Assembly (NCBI GenBank): GCA_027422505.1
Contig: JAPQWV010000001.1
Span: forward strand, 1,612,001-1,676,000
Direction: 5' to 3'
DNA from: Craterostigma plantagineum
Taxonomy: Eukaryota; Streptophyta; Magnoliopsida; Lamiales; Linderniaceae
Length of the DNA: 64,000 bases
Shown: piece after piece, positions 1 to 11,865 of the stretch
Layout of the letters: every line of letters starts with the position of its first letter
Numbering within the stretch: the first letter of the stretch is position 1
Notes under the pieces: model-generated
The model's database searches: none
Seen by the model: only the letters and a program-made list of their open reading frames with translations
What the model was told of the DNA's origin: nothing
Position numbers and translations under genes: made by a program

Positions 1-196
1 CATTCACCACCTGATTCCTCTCCCGGGCCCCACTCTGATATCGTTTTGGAAGCCTCTCATGCTCGAGATTAGCATTTCTTGACCGATCATCGTCACCTCC
101 GTCATTAACATGAGTGTTCTTCTGCACTAATGCATACTGAGCCTCACGTTTAGCAAATTTAGAGTCTCTACGAGCCCCATGTCTTTCAGAAGCCAT
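1..196 (-). CDS. 5' end of an unidentified protein-coding gene (partial)
   Basis: An ATG at 194-196 opens a reading frame on the minus strand that runs 65 codons to the window edge without a stop. It begins MASERHGARRDSKFAKREAQ and is rich in Arg, Glu, Asp and Asn, as expected of a disordered nuclear or RNA-associated protein. A CAG|GTGGTG donor-like sequence lies right at the edge, so the first coding exon may end there. I do not recognise the family. That it is coding rests only on the open frame, the start and the composition. Confidence 0.5.
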   Translation of the reverse strand, partial: MASERHGARRDSKFAKREAQYALVQKNTHVNDGGDDDRSRNANLEHERLPKRYQSGARERNQVVN

Positions 197-891
197 AAAT
201 GTTAACAACTGTTAAACTTCCAATAACGACAAAAAAAAACCCTGACACACCGAAAGCAACCCCCCAAAATCAATCGATCAAATCCACCACAAGTTCAAAT
301 TTTGAAATTCGAAACACAATTACGGCAGAGAGAAACCGACGCAACACGAGAAGCAGATCCCAAACGCGAATCAAGATAACAAACGAAATTAAAACTCTCC
401 AAAGACTCTTAGTGATGCAAACTAACTGAGAACGAACAAGTCAAGTCAAAACGACAAACCCCCCAACTCGTACGAGATTTCAAATCAAACCCCAAAAAAT
501 TACAGTTGGAAATTGCTTCCTTCAATTAACCCACCTCCAGCGCATGGAAAATCAACAAATCGAATACTCTTACCGGAAATAACTAACAAAACAACCACGG
601 ACGGAGTTGCTATCGGAGAGGTAACGCGAGCTCGACGAATATCAGGCTCAGGCGTAACGACAATGTGAGGTGACGAGGTACGATGTGTCTTAGCGTAGCT
701 CTCAATTTAGGCTGGGCCTTGTATTTTTCACCGACAATACTGGGTTAAGCCCAATAATTTAATTAATTAGTCATATTTATCAAAGGAAAAAAAAAAAAGA
801 TGGAAAAAGAAAAGGAGAACTGAAATTCTATTTCTTAGCTGATAAACTACACAACACACACTAATACACACACACAGTTGATCATCAGTCA
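197..891. other. Intergenic: leader/promoter of the partial gene and 3' flank of the ankyrin gene
   Basis: There is no convincing coding sequence; the small plus-strand ORF at 199-429 has A/C-rich low-complexity translation. This stretch should hold the 5' UTR and promoter of the minus-strand gene at 1-196, and the 3' UTR of the ankyrin gene ending at 892. An A-run lies near 786-800. Confidence 0.6.
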
Positions 892-2914
892 TCACACAGC
901 TAAAGTCTGTTCATGCCGCCGAGAATTAGTAATAGAGTCTTCGACGGCGAGGCCTTGAACACCAAAGCACAAGTACTTATTCATCAACCTCATGTTGAAC
1001 GAGCCGCCATTCTTATGATGCTTCCTCAGCTTCATCTTTTCATGCTTTTCGTTGTGAGGCGAAGAGTTGCACGGCGTCGAAGAACAAGCCATACCACCAT
1101 CATTATCGACTAACGCTGGCGATGAACAGTAAGACTCAGAGAAGAAGGCGCTCGACGAAGGAGAACCGAGGCTTGATTTTTGAAGCACAGACGGGGAATT
1201 AACGCTTCGATAATCAGCACCTTTCTTCTTCTTCATCATGGAAAGGCGAGGAGAATCATACCCCTTCAAAGAAAGTATCCTCTTGTCGTTTACCGCTGTA
1301 TATTGCTGTCTTAAGGGAATCGGAGATTCCCCATTCCACATCCTATACGATTCAACAGAGCAATCGTCGACCGCCTTCTTCCTCGCAGGCTTACGAAGTA
1401 GAATCTTTAGATACGCCGTGGAGCTAAACCTCTTGTGCTTCGAAGGACTTGCCTGAGAGTTTATTTCGCTGGAGAAACCAGGGCTGGACGAACAGATATC
1501 ATCGTCATCATCATCATCCATTGCTGTGCTTAAGATTATGTCTGAATCGGGCAGCCCAAACGATGTTCCCGGGCAACCTAAAACAGCACTTGTCCTTGCC
1601 CGAGGAGAGGCTTCACTGCCCGCCTTCGTTTCTCCTTCTTCTTCTTGGCGATGATTCGTTACCCCTCCTAAGAAAACCAATCGCCTGATCTGAATCTCAG
1701 AAGCAGCGGATCTCGGCCTTCGTTTGAGCAGATCCAACGGCGTGCATCCATCGCTATCAATCTCATTAAGGCTCGCGTGGCAAACGAACATGAGCATCTC
1801 TACGATATTACATTCTGATTCCTCGATCACCGCCATGTGAAGGGCTGTTCTTCCCTCCTTGTTCTTGACGTTGACCATGCTCTTGAGATCGAAAAGGCCT
1901 CCTTCAACGAGCAGATGCTTCATTAGTTCGATCTGTTTGTCCATCCTCCTAAAGCCCGACGAGTGAAAACCTGCAATAGCCATGTGAAGGAATGTTTCCC
2001 CGTCGTTGTTTTGGACAGACGCCAAGGGAGACAGCTTAGATAGAAGAGCTTCGAGGGCAGATAAATGTCCATGGAAAGCTGCTACGTGCAAGGGAGTGTT
2101 CCCACGGTTGTCCACGGTGGTCGTTATTACACCATACGATGAGATTAAGTACTTTATCAGCTGCATTTTAGCACACAATTAACCACAGATTTCCATGCAA
2201 TGACAAGACACAGTTCAATTTAGGTTAGAAACTTGCCTCGACTCTTCCATGGCCAGAAGCAGTGTGCAGTAAGCTCGAACCTTGAGCATCTCTGCAGTCC
2301 AAGAAATTGGGATTTTCATGCAAAAGCCCACTCATCATCTCAACATTGCCGCCCCTCGCCGAGGCATGGAGAGCCCTTTTCATCATCTCCGAGGTTATGA
2401 CATCCTCGTTTTGCTGCTCTTTCAAAGACAGTGAACAGTTTAACAGCAGCCTAAAGACGTCGCAGTTCTTGCTCCTCGAAGCAGCGTAGAACATATCTGT
2501 AATTCCATATTCGCCCTCGCCGAACACCAAGAAGGGATCTCTGTCGAGCAATTCCTTGACGAAGGTCATATCGCCGGCCGACGCGGCGGTGTAGAGGAGC
2601 CAACCTCCGTAGCCGGCCCTGATTAATGAGCTGTCGCCGTCGCATTCTTGGAGCAATTTGTGCGCCACGTGGGCTCGAGATTTGGCTATGGTGTTGTTCT
2701 CCGGCGGCGGCTCCTCTTCGTCGTCCCACACCGATTCGAGGCGGCGGATTCTGGGAAGAGAGGTCAGTTTGATGAGGAGGTTTGGGTCGAGGTGGAGAAG
2801 CTCTCTGACGAGCTCGTAGTGGCCGTTCGCCGCCGCGCAGTCTATGGGGCATGCGAACCACCATTGGTCGCCGGTGCTTTCCCATCTCAATGGGAGGTGC
2901 CCGGCGAGTGTCAT
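892..2914 (-). CDS. Ankyrin-repeat protein, 648 aa, two exons
   Basis: Exon 1 is 2237-2914 and exon 2 is 892-2160. I chose the ATG at 2912-2914 because the plant family begins with a short lead into PLRWESTGDQWW, which is present here; the frame is open further upstream but has no ATG there. Ankyrin repeats occupy roughly residues 25-300 (for example AAANGHYELVRELL, GNTPLHVAAFHGHL, GRTALHMAVIEE). A Ser-rich basic tail follows, with KHKRFSST and KLRKHHKNGG. No C-terminal membrane (PGG) domain is visible, so it is probably a soluble or nucleus-associated adaptor. The intron at 2161-2236 has a GC donor. The family is well conserved in plants, but its biochemical role is unknown to me. Confidence 0.88.
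2161..2236 (-). other. GC-AG intron of the ankyrin-repeat gene
   Basis: On the minus strand the exon ends ...GTCGAG and the intron begins GCAAGT, ending TGCAG before CTGATAAAG. This joins GRVE to LIKYLI in phase 0 and keeps the ankyrin repeat continuous. The nearest GT, 5 bases further in, breaks the frame of the repeat. AG|GCAAGT is the classical consensus for GC donors. Confidence 0.8.
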
Positions 2915-3990
2915 CGGCAAGACTACCACCACCGCAAAAAAAGAAGAAAAAAGAAGTTCCTTTTTTTTACTCGACGAGGTTTGAGGAAAATCGATTGCGG
3001 CACATCATCGATGAGCAACAAGGGATGAGAAAGATGAATGCTTAATAGGATTTTGGAGAAATCAGAAACAGACAAGCACCGTTAATTGTGGCAGAACATG
3101 TGATGTTTGAAGGAGTTTGTTTTTGTGTAGGTGACGACTATTATCTCAGGCATATATATGACAGCAGAATGAATACAATACATAAGAAAGCACAGCACAT
3201 GTTTGGTGATCTTAGCTGTAATAATAATAATAATAATAATTATAGCTTCGGAGATGAAAAAATAAATTTAAGGTGGTCACTCATAATTTATGATGACTTG
3301 CGAACGCTCGTGATCTGTCATTATAATTCAAAGTCTTTATGCAAGATTTCTTGAAGTAAGCTTGAAGGGATTATAATATATAAAGGATTTTCGTTGACCC
3401 CTCGTATTCAGAGATTATTTAATGCAAGAATATTATGATTATGATGATTAGTAGCTGGCAAAGTAGAGAGATGAGATGAACGTTATATTAAATCTTTACG
3501 TGGATTGGTGGATGTTCGAGGCAAAGGATAAGTCTCCGACAAGCTTTTGACATTTTCTTTATGCAAAGATATGGAATTTATATACTACACAAAACTAGCT
3601 GGACTATTCTATCGTATGGTTTTCTTTATTTTTTTTCCCCTTTACATTGATTCGTGATGATTGCAAATAGACACGAGGGAGAAGCCAAGAACATCAAAAT
3701 AGATAGAAAAGATAGTTCACACATGTTGATGCTCATCACCTCAGTTGCCAATTGTACTGAGGTGAAGTTATTCTCCTCTTTTTTTTTTTCCCAAAAATAC
3801 AAATAGTAAAAAAGAAAAGTCTCAAGAAAAGAGCCTCATAATCCTCAGGTTCAGAAAGAAAAGAGAGCACAGCGAAAAGCCGAAGAGCAAAAAAAAAAGA
3901 GAGTAAAGTCGTGCTAATGAAAAAAGACACCTTCAACAAACAAAGCAAAGAGCAGAGTTTTGCGGTGGCTGAAAAGATCCATCCTTTCAA
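2915..3990. other. Intergenic: ankyrin-gene promoter and 3' flank of PNSL5
   Basis: No coding sequence is seen. It contains a (TAA)n microsatellite near 3219-3240 and several T or A runs (about 3780, 3890). The segment next to 2914 is C/T-rich on the minus strand and probably belongs to the ankyrin 5' UTR. Confidence 0.6.
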
Positions 3991-5617
<1,627 letters not shown>

Positions 5618-5875
5618 GGCTGAGTCTGAATCTGAAAGTCAAAATTTCTCAAGCAGATAAGGATAGGGCGTGTGAGGGTTTAACGATGTCTGAGACGGAG
5701 ATGGCCAAGGAAAGGAACAATGCCCCCAAATATCTTGTTTTACTCGCACTCGCCATACAATGACGTTTATGCCCCTCACATCCCACTACTCTTTCCTGGG
5801 CTTTCAAGAAAACAGCCCATTTTTTTTATTGTTAAGCCCAATCTTATCCCACTAGTGGGCTGAAATGTGTGAAAT

Positions 5876-5888
5876 AAAAAAAAAAAAA
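5876..5888 (-). terminator. Pol III terminator of tRNA-Trp
   Basis: An A-run on the plus strand reads as about 13 T on the minus strand, 20 nt beyond the tRNA 3' end. This is a strong oligo-T stop for RNA polymerase III. Confidence 0.8.
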
Positions 5889-5907
5889 GGTGGATTATTA
5901 AGAGATT

Positions 5908-5979
5908 TGAACCCGACGTGAATCGAACACGCAACCTTCTGATCTGGAGTCAGACGCGCTACCATTGCGCCACGGATCC
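5908..5979 (-). tRNA. tRNA-Trp (CCA anticodon)
   Basis: A 72-nt minus-strand gene reading GGATCCGTGGCGCAATGG from its 5' end. It has a D-loop A-box (TGGCGCAATGG), a CCA anticodon in CTGACTCCAGATCAG, a B-box (GGTTCGATTCA-type, GTTCGATTCAC) and an acceptor strand CGGGTTC that pairs with GGATCCG through G-C, A-U and G-U pairs. No intron is present. A TATA-like TTATAAAT about 30 nt upstream and CAA motifs just before the gene fit plant Pol III tRNA promoters. It is a nuclear-type gene. Confidence 0.96.
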
Positions 5980-5988
5980 ACTTGTTAC

Positions 5989-6769
5989 GTTGTATCAACA
6001 TTTATAATTGAGGTCTTGGTGGTGAACGATTTTAATCATAACCTGCCACTATATTTCTGTATTTACAAGATGAAAGGGTAGTTATAACTTTTTGACGTGT
6101 CCGTGAACTATTAATTTCGTTAGAAAGATATGAATTATTGAAATCAGGCATGACTGTTTGCGTTTATCTCAAGTTGGTTTGCATGTCATGAAATTTTGTG
6201 GGCGATTAGGATATGCATGATTGATTGAATCATGTCTGCTTGAATAGATATAGCGCTGCTTTGAGAGATTCGTACACATAACACATTTACGTTGTGAGAG
6301 ATTGAGCCTGACGAGCTTATGCTCGTTTTTCTCGGTTGTGTGACGTGCCTAGTCTATATCTCTAGAACTTGCTTGTTTGATACGTGTTGAAACTATTTCT
6401 GGTGCGTTAGTGTAGAAATGACGAGGGCATTAGGAAATAAGTCCATGGCCAAATTTCCCTACCACGACTAATCCCATAGTTAGCCACTTTGAGCCTGAGC
6501 CTATTTGTTTCTTACCTCGTAAATTATAAAGCCGCTGACCCGAATAAGCCTTCAGAGATCATCTGAACCTGATTCGATTAGAATAGAGCAGATGTCGAAC
6601 TTGAGGGTTACTGCTTTAATGTCTGATTTATGTTCTTCTCTGTTATTATGTGAAATGACTCGATCCTACTTGACCGTTTTCTGAAATGACCCGACCCCTT
6701 GCATAAACCTGCCCATAAACCTTTTGCAAGATATAGGTGTTGGTAGTAAGTATCCCTAGGTACAAGGAA
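5989..6769. other. Non-coding stretch upstream of a retroelement primer-binding site
   Basis: There is no ORF of note. Because a primer-binding site follows directly at 6770, part of this stretch could be the 5' LTR or leader of the element, but I found no second copy of it within the window. Confidence 0.45.
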
Positions 6770-6782
6770 TGGTATCAGAGCC
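6770..6782 (+). other. Primer-binding site complementary to initiator tRNA-Met
   Basis: TGGTATCAGAGCC, the canonical initiator-Met minus-strand primer site used by plant LTR elements and caulimovirids. It lies 48 bp upstream of the movement-protein-like frame. Confidence 0.8.
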
Positions 6783-6829
6783 ATGGTGAGATGTTAAGAA
6801 GTCAAAGTGTAGTTTAACGTCTTATTCTA

Positions 6830-7372
6830 ATGAATTTGATGCGAAGAAAAGATACTGTTAAAAAGAGTATTGAAGAGGAATATGATGTTCCTCAAGATTT
6901 AGATAAATTAAATCGTTGGACAATTCCTGAGATAGATCATAAAATAATCTATGAATTAGGAACCTTTGAAAAATTAGGTTTGAAACAGGTAGTCAAAACT
7001 ACCGAAGAAACTATCTCTCTTAACAACGAAGAGATGGTTATTAGGCTTCTAAGCAATAGAGACTTAGAAAAATATTGAATAAACCATAAGTTTATTCATA
7101 TTGGGTTAGGTCAGGTAGCCTTTAAGCCTTTGACTTTAGAAGTTTTACTAGAAAGCTTTATAGCAGCTCTTAGAGATGGTAGAAATCTCGACTGGAAACA
7201 ATCCCTTATGGGAATAATTCAGTCTAGCCTGGCTCATGGCCCAGTTTATTTTAATGTTTACCCAAATCTCCAATTATCATTGACTGATGTCAATATATTT
7301 GATGCTCTGACCTTAAATGTCAAAACTCGCGGATATAATTACGCTCCAGGATCGGAAGTAATTTCGCTATGA
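6830..7372 (+). pseudogene. Movement-protein-like (30K superfamily) relic of an endogenous caulimovirid or related element
   Basis: Two open pieces, 6830-7078 and 7130-7372, are in the same frame and separated by an in-frame TGA at 7076-7078. The second piece has the conserved core of plant 30K movement proteins, seen here as RDGRNLDWKQSLMG, GPVYFNVYPNLQLSL and LTLNVKTRGYNY. The first piece resembles the region just upstream of that core. The frame starts immediately after a tRNA-Met primer site. This is the order seen in petuvirus/florendovirus-type caulimovirids, where the movement domain leads the polyprotein. No coat, protease or reverse-transcriptase sequence follows, so it is a truncated fossil. 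An alternative is a gypsy-type element that carries a movement-like domain. Confidence 0.68.
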
Positions 7373-7999
7373 CGATGTATTCTTTGCGACAAAAAGCCAA
7401 ACCTTAATGTTTAGGGAATAAGGACAGTGCACAAAATCAAAGTGGAACTAAGGTGAAAGGGCAGAAAATGAAAGGAAACTGAGTTGAGAGGGTCGGGCAG
7501 AAAAGTCTAGGATTTCAGAGTGAGAACATTGAGTCTTATGTTGGGGCATGTGATTGTCAGTTTGATCATGTTCTATTCCTTGTGTCTTCGCTTTAGGCCT
7601 ATATGTGTCAATATTTATGTGTATCACCTCATTGCTATTTGACCCCGTTTCGACCTGGAAAAGACCCTCAGGTGTACGCTTGCCACTTTAAGTAGTAGAT
7701 ATGCGATTAGCTTGCAAGCCTATGGTAGGGGTTGGACTAGTGCACGATGTGAGCTATTCACTACTGAGTGATTTGAGCGATTCCTTGTGAGGTATGAGGC
7801 TCGATTAACAGTGCTAAGGAAGTTCAGGTTGATAGGTGCCGATCATTAGTGTACTGTTCATGATTGTTTGCTTGATTTCATTTTGTGATTTCTAGCTATG
7901 ATGATAAGTTGCGAACAATTGTGCCGTTATCTTGATTTGATGTCTTTCCTGACTTCTAATTTACTTGAGGACAAGCAAATGCTTAAGTGTAGGGAGGCT
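7373..7999 (+). mobile_element. 3' internal region of an Athila/Tat-like gypsy element, ending in a polypurine tract
   Basis: No open frame survives. The tail ACTTGAGGACAAGCAAATGC followed by AAGTGTAGGGAGG (polypurine tract about 7987-7997) is the typical end of the internal region of Athila/Tat-clade Ty3/gypsy elements. Where the relic upstream gives way to this element is not clear. Confidence 0.5.
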
Positions 8000-8880
8000 T
8001 GATAAACGTATTTTAATACGTTTATTGTAGTATTTAATTGGGTTATGGAGGAGTTTCCGCAATCATTTTATGCACTTATTCGCTCTATTTACACCTATTT
8101 TGATATTGAAGGGCCTTAGGACGGCTATCGGGCGAAAAGGAGCGAAAACGAGGCAAAACGGAGCAAGTACGATGAAAACAGGAAGGCGTCACGGCCTCTC
8201 GAGCACCAGGCCGTGAACCACGACAGAACACCAGAGGAAACCAGCTCAACATCGTCATGGCCGTGAATGAAAGTGCACCAGGCCGTGTATCGCGGCAGAG
8301 ACCCAAAGCAAGAAAGCTCACGGCCGTGAATGAAAGAGCACCAGCCCGTGAACCAGGGCTGAGAGCCAAGGCAAAGAGGTTCAAGGACCGTGAAGCCTAG
8401 TGCAATAGCCGTGACTGAAGCGCGAAAGCAACGAAACCCAAACAGAAGACTGTCACTGCAGTGAAGGCCCATGTCCCAGGCCGTGAATGCTGCGAAAGTC
8501 GGTATGTAAACCCAATTTTGATTAAAAAAGAGGGGACACCTTTCAGAATTAAAACCTAATCACAGAGAGATGAAGGAGAGCCGTCAAGAACAGGGAAATA
8601 CTTCTCGGAGCAAAGGTAACGGATCAACCACGACAATTTGAACGAGGAACGAAGATCCTTCACGAGACCATGTCAGATTCATCAGTAGGAAGGAATATGA
8701 ATTCTCCATCCTCGTTCTTTATATCTTTTGTTGCTTTTCCGTCAAGTATGAGTAGCTGAATTCCCTCTGTGTTTGGGAGTAGATGAACGCTAGGTTAATT
8801 CGTGCTTAATTCGTGACTCGTGTATCCTGACTATTTATCTATCTATGAAAGTGTTCTTCGCTTTAATATGTCTATGTGTT
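8000..8880 (+). repeat. LTR-like segment (probable 3' LTR of the Athila/Tat-like element)
   Basis: It starts TGATAAACGTATT directly after the polypurine tract and opens with a near-perfect inverted repeat, AAACGTATT/AATACGTTT, at 8004-8023. The right boundary is uncertain because a Tekay-like gag fragment begins at about 8892. No second copy of this LTR lies in the window, so the assignment rests on the tract and the terminal sequence. Confidence 0.5.
8180..8490 (+). repeat. Degenerate direct repeats with GGCCGTGAA core
   Basis: GGCCGTGA or a close variant recurs at least seven times. The longest repeated unit, CCGTGAATGAAAG(T/A)GCACCAG(G/C)CCGTG, appears at about 8260-8290 and 8321-8350, roughly 60 bp apart. 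It lies inside the LTR-like segment. Confidence 0.65.
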
Positions 8881-8891
8881 GAAGTGAATGT

Positions 8892-9278
8892 GTGGATCGC
8901 GAAGGAAACGAGAAGAAACAATTGGTAGTCCATGCTCCGAATCAGCCAAACGGCGGGAGGCCAAATGAACCCAGATGGGAACAAAGACCAAATGCGAGAC
9001 CTAACAATGCTTTTGCCAAACAGCCGATGCCGACTTGCCAACAGTGCGGACGTCAACATGTCGGCGTCTGCTTTCGTCCTAATCCCAATATCAAGTGCTT
9101 CAATTGTGAAAATGATGGTCATATCTCGCGATTTTGTCGTGAGAATCCGTCGGTTAATCCGATCCCTGCACAGAATCAACAACCAGTGCAGGATGAACCT
9201 CCGAGGGTACCTGCGAGGGTATTTACCCTCACTGCTAAAGAAGATGAAGAACAACCTAGAGTAGAATCAAATATGTAA
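8892..9278 (+). pseudogene. Gag C-terminal fragment (CCHC zinc knuckle) of a Tekay-like gypsy element
   Basis: A 128-codon open frame contains CFNCENDGHISRFC, a perfect C-x2-C-x4-H-x4-C zinc knuckle, in a Pro/Asn/Gln-rich context preceded by a second Cys pair (CQQCGRQHVGVC). This is the end of a Ty3/gypsy chromovirus gag. The capsid part upstream and almost the whole pol downstream are missing, so it is an internally deleted relic. Confidence 0.8.
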
Positions 9279-9499
9279 GATAGGATTTGTGAACATGTGA
9301 ACTTAGGAGCGGTAATATTGTGTACTTTAAGATAATATAAATAGTTTATCTAATGATTCAGCCCAATTAACTTAAGTAACAGGAGAAAGCTGAAAATCAA
9401 GGAATAATGATTCCAAATAAGAATTGAGAATTTTCAGGAAGGGTAGTGATGATTGCTTTTCCCGAATACGAGAATTGCGACAACGAATATATCCAAACC

Positions 9500-9847
9500 A
9501 CTGTAAGGGTAGAAGGAATCAATGCCTCGAGTTATTCCAATCGGCGTAATTTCGAGGGCGAAATTCTTTTAACGGAGAAGGGATGTAATACCCGTAAAAT
9601 TTAATACGGGACTTTCGATGTAAATTAATATTGTGATTACCTAAATAAGAAATTTCAAAAATATCTAAATCATGAAGTTTGATAACGAGATTGGATATTA
9701 GGAGCATGGATATATAAGTTAAAGAAAAATTGAGAGTTTAACTTAAATGGAAGAAGAGCTCGAAAATATTAATTAACTAAACAGAACATATTTTTATATA
9801 CGCCCTTGACATGGTGGAAAGTTTTTGGGCTTTTCCATACCAATGTT
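9500..9847 (+). repeat. End of Tekay-like pol region, polypurine tract and start of its 3' LTR
   Basis: The stretch around 9550-9570 carries the conserved end of Tekay/Del internal regions (TTCGAGGGCGAAATTCTTTT). The polypurine tract AACGGAGAAGGGA (9571-9583) and an LTR starting TGTAATACCCG at 9584 follow. The LTR is interrupted at 9848 by an hAT-like MITE. I could not find where it resumes. Confidence 0.65.
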
Positions 9848-10726
9848 TAGGGGTGGTTCGGTACGGTATACCGTACCAAAATTGTGATACCGTATACCGT
9901 ACCGAAATTTCGGTATCCAAAAATATCATACCAATACTATACCAAAATTTCGGTATACCTTAAATTTCGATACGGTATCATACCAAAATTTCGGTATGGT
10001 ATCGGTATCATACCTTCTATACCATTCATACGGAGGGTTTGCATGTCTCGTGACTCGTTAATTCGTTGTTTTGGAATTTTTAATCAATTCAAACTCCTTA
10101 GACCCCAATAAGATAGATTATTAATACCAAAATTTTCAAAATAAAAAGATTTTTTTAACCTTAAATAATTTACATATTTTAGCTAGTCTCCTTAGTAAGA
10201 CAAAAAAACTTTAGAAAAGCACAAAATACAACTTTATATACAGATTAATTAGAACGAAGCGGCTATATTTAAAAAATTAGTGAGATTAACAAAAAGTAAT
10301 TGCATTGCATCTTCACGCTTTCAAAAATCATGAAAAAAAACATTAAAAAGGCAAAAATTAAACGTTACTTGAGTTACATAAGTAAAATATGGTGAGCCTA
10401 ATATTAGAAAGTTGTGTATAAGTTAATAATTTTTGGGCTAAATAAGTTTATGAAGATCCTTAATTTTTCATTTTATATTTTTTGAAATAATATAATATAT
10501 ATAGGTGTGTGTATATATATGTATAAAATATATTAAAAATTTAAGAATATCGGTATTCGGTATAATCGGTATACCTAATTTTAAAAACTTTCATACCATT
10601 ACCGTACCGAAAATTTTCGGTACGGTATCATACCTTACTAAAAACTTCGGTATACCAAAAATTTTCGATATTTTCGATACGATTCGATACGATAAAGACG
10701 GTATTTCGGTATTTTTCCCCAGCCTA
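9848..10726. mobile_element. Non-autonomous hAT-like MITE built of GGTATACC palindromes
   Basis: The left end begins TAGGGGTGGTTCGGTACGG. The right end is CGGTATTTTTCCCCAGCCTA, a loose inverted counterpart. About 180 bp at each end is packed with GGTATACC, TACGGTAT and CGAAATTTCGG words in both orientations, so the ends can fold extensively; the core is AT-rich. No transposase ORF is present. I could not read a clean target duplication because another element abuts its right end. Confidence 0.65.
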
Positions 10727-11529
10727 GTTGTAAAATACGCTAGGCGCTAGTCAGGCGCCCGAGGGGGGCCTAGCGCCTAGACGGTCTAGGCGGGGCCTAG
10801 GCGGTTTCTAGTCGTAAATTAAGTGGTATATATATTTTTTATTATATTTCTTTTATTAAATATGCAAATATTTTATCAAAGTAAGTCAAATTTATCCAAA
10901 CATGTTAAATAAATAATATCAAGCACAACAATGCAACAAAATAATATTAAATGTTGTTTTACGGATAATATCGGACAAAGTTATCCTATTTTTTATTTCA
11001 ATTTCTATATTTTTATATTTCCAATTATAATTTTACATATTTTTAATTTCAGTTTATATATATTCCACTTCAATTTATATAGGCTTATATTTAGTTAATA
11101 TTTCTGTATTTTTTTTTCAGTTTATATATAATTTATGGACTATAAAGCACTGTATTGTAGTAGTATTTCCTCTTGTCCCACACCGGTTATTTGGTGAACT
11201 TTAAAGATTTTCTATATAAAGGAATAACCTCACCTCACAACGCATGTGCTTGCCACATTAAAGCATCCTTTGACTGCTTTGGGATTTTCCCCACATTGTA
11301 GTTTGTTAAAAGTACTAAGTTTTGTGGGTTTCGAAAATATTGGGCCGAAATTCGAAGTTATTGGGCCGATTTTTTTGGATTAGTCGGCCGAATATTCGGA
11401 TTAGTCGGCCGACTTTTCGGATTAGTCGGCCGATTAATCGTTTTACTGATTAATCAGGCGTATAGGAGATATTCGCCTCGGTGTGGGCCGAGTAGCGCCT
11501 AGGCGGCCGCGTAGGCCGAATTTTACAAC
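10727..11529 (+). mobile_element. Non-autonomous hAT-like element, copy 1 (forward)
   Basis: It is bounded by GTTGTAAAAT-CG and its inverse CG-ATTTTACAAC, followed inwards by CCTAGGCG-rich sequence at both ends, so the terminal inverted repeats are clear though degenerate. The inner half contains three tandem units of GGATTAGTCGGCCGA at about 11385-11440. It has no ORF. A copy in reverse orientation lies at 16095-16639. Confidence 0.75.
11175..11220 (+). promoter_or_regulatory. snRNA-type USE plus TATA box inside the hAT-like element
   Basis: GTCCCACACCG matches the plant snRNA upstream sequence element RTCCCACATCG at 10 of 11 positions, and CTATATAAAG follows after about 28 bp. The pair is conserved in the second copy, which has one extra C in the USE. 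No known snRNA sequence follows. It could be a captured snRNA promoter or a chance resemblance. Confidence 0.4.
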
Positions 11530-11865
11530 AATGGTTGTGGAAACATAAAATGGAAAATACAACACCGAGTGCAAAAATAGGGAGAGAATTCACGATTGGG
11601 TTAATATGTTTACTATACAAGTTTGAGATGTTAATTTTATTTATATGCTTGTTGATATTCAAACTGAGAGCATGTTTTCAAGCAAACCCAACACTTGGGA
11701 GTCTTGATAGATACATCATCACAAACAAATACAAGCATAGATAAAAACGCAAACGCACGCACACACACACATCAGCAAGCACACATACAATACAAATGCA
11801 TAAACACACCGACGACACATACACATAGATGACAACACACACGAGCATGGAGAAACAACTTATAA

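Noticed and set aside
6130..6500. Possible 5' LTR matching the segment at 8000-8880
   Set aside because: By eye I found no shared termini or extended similarity, so I did not pair them.
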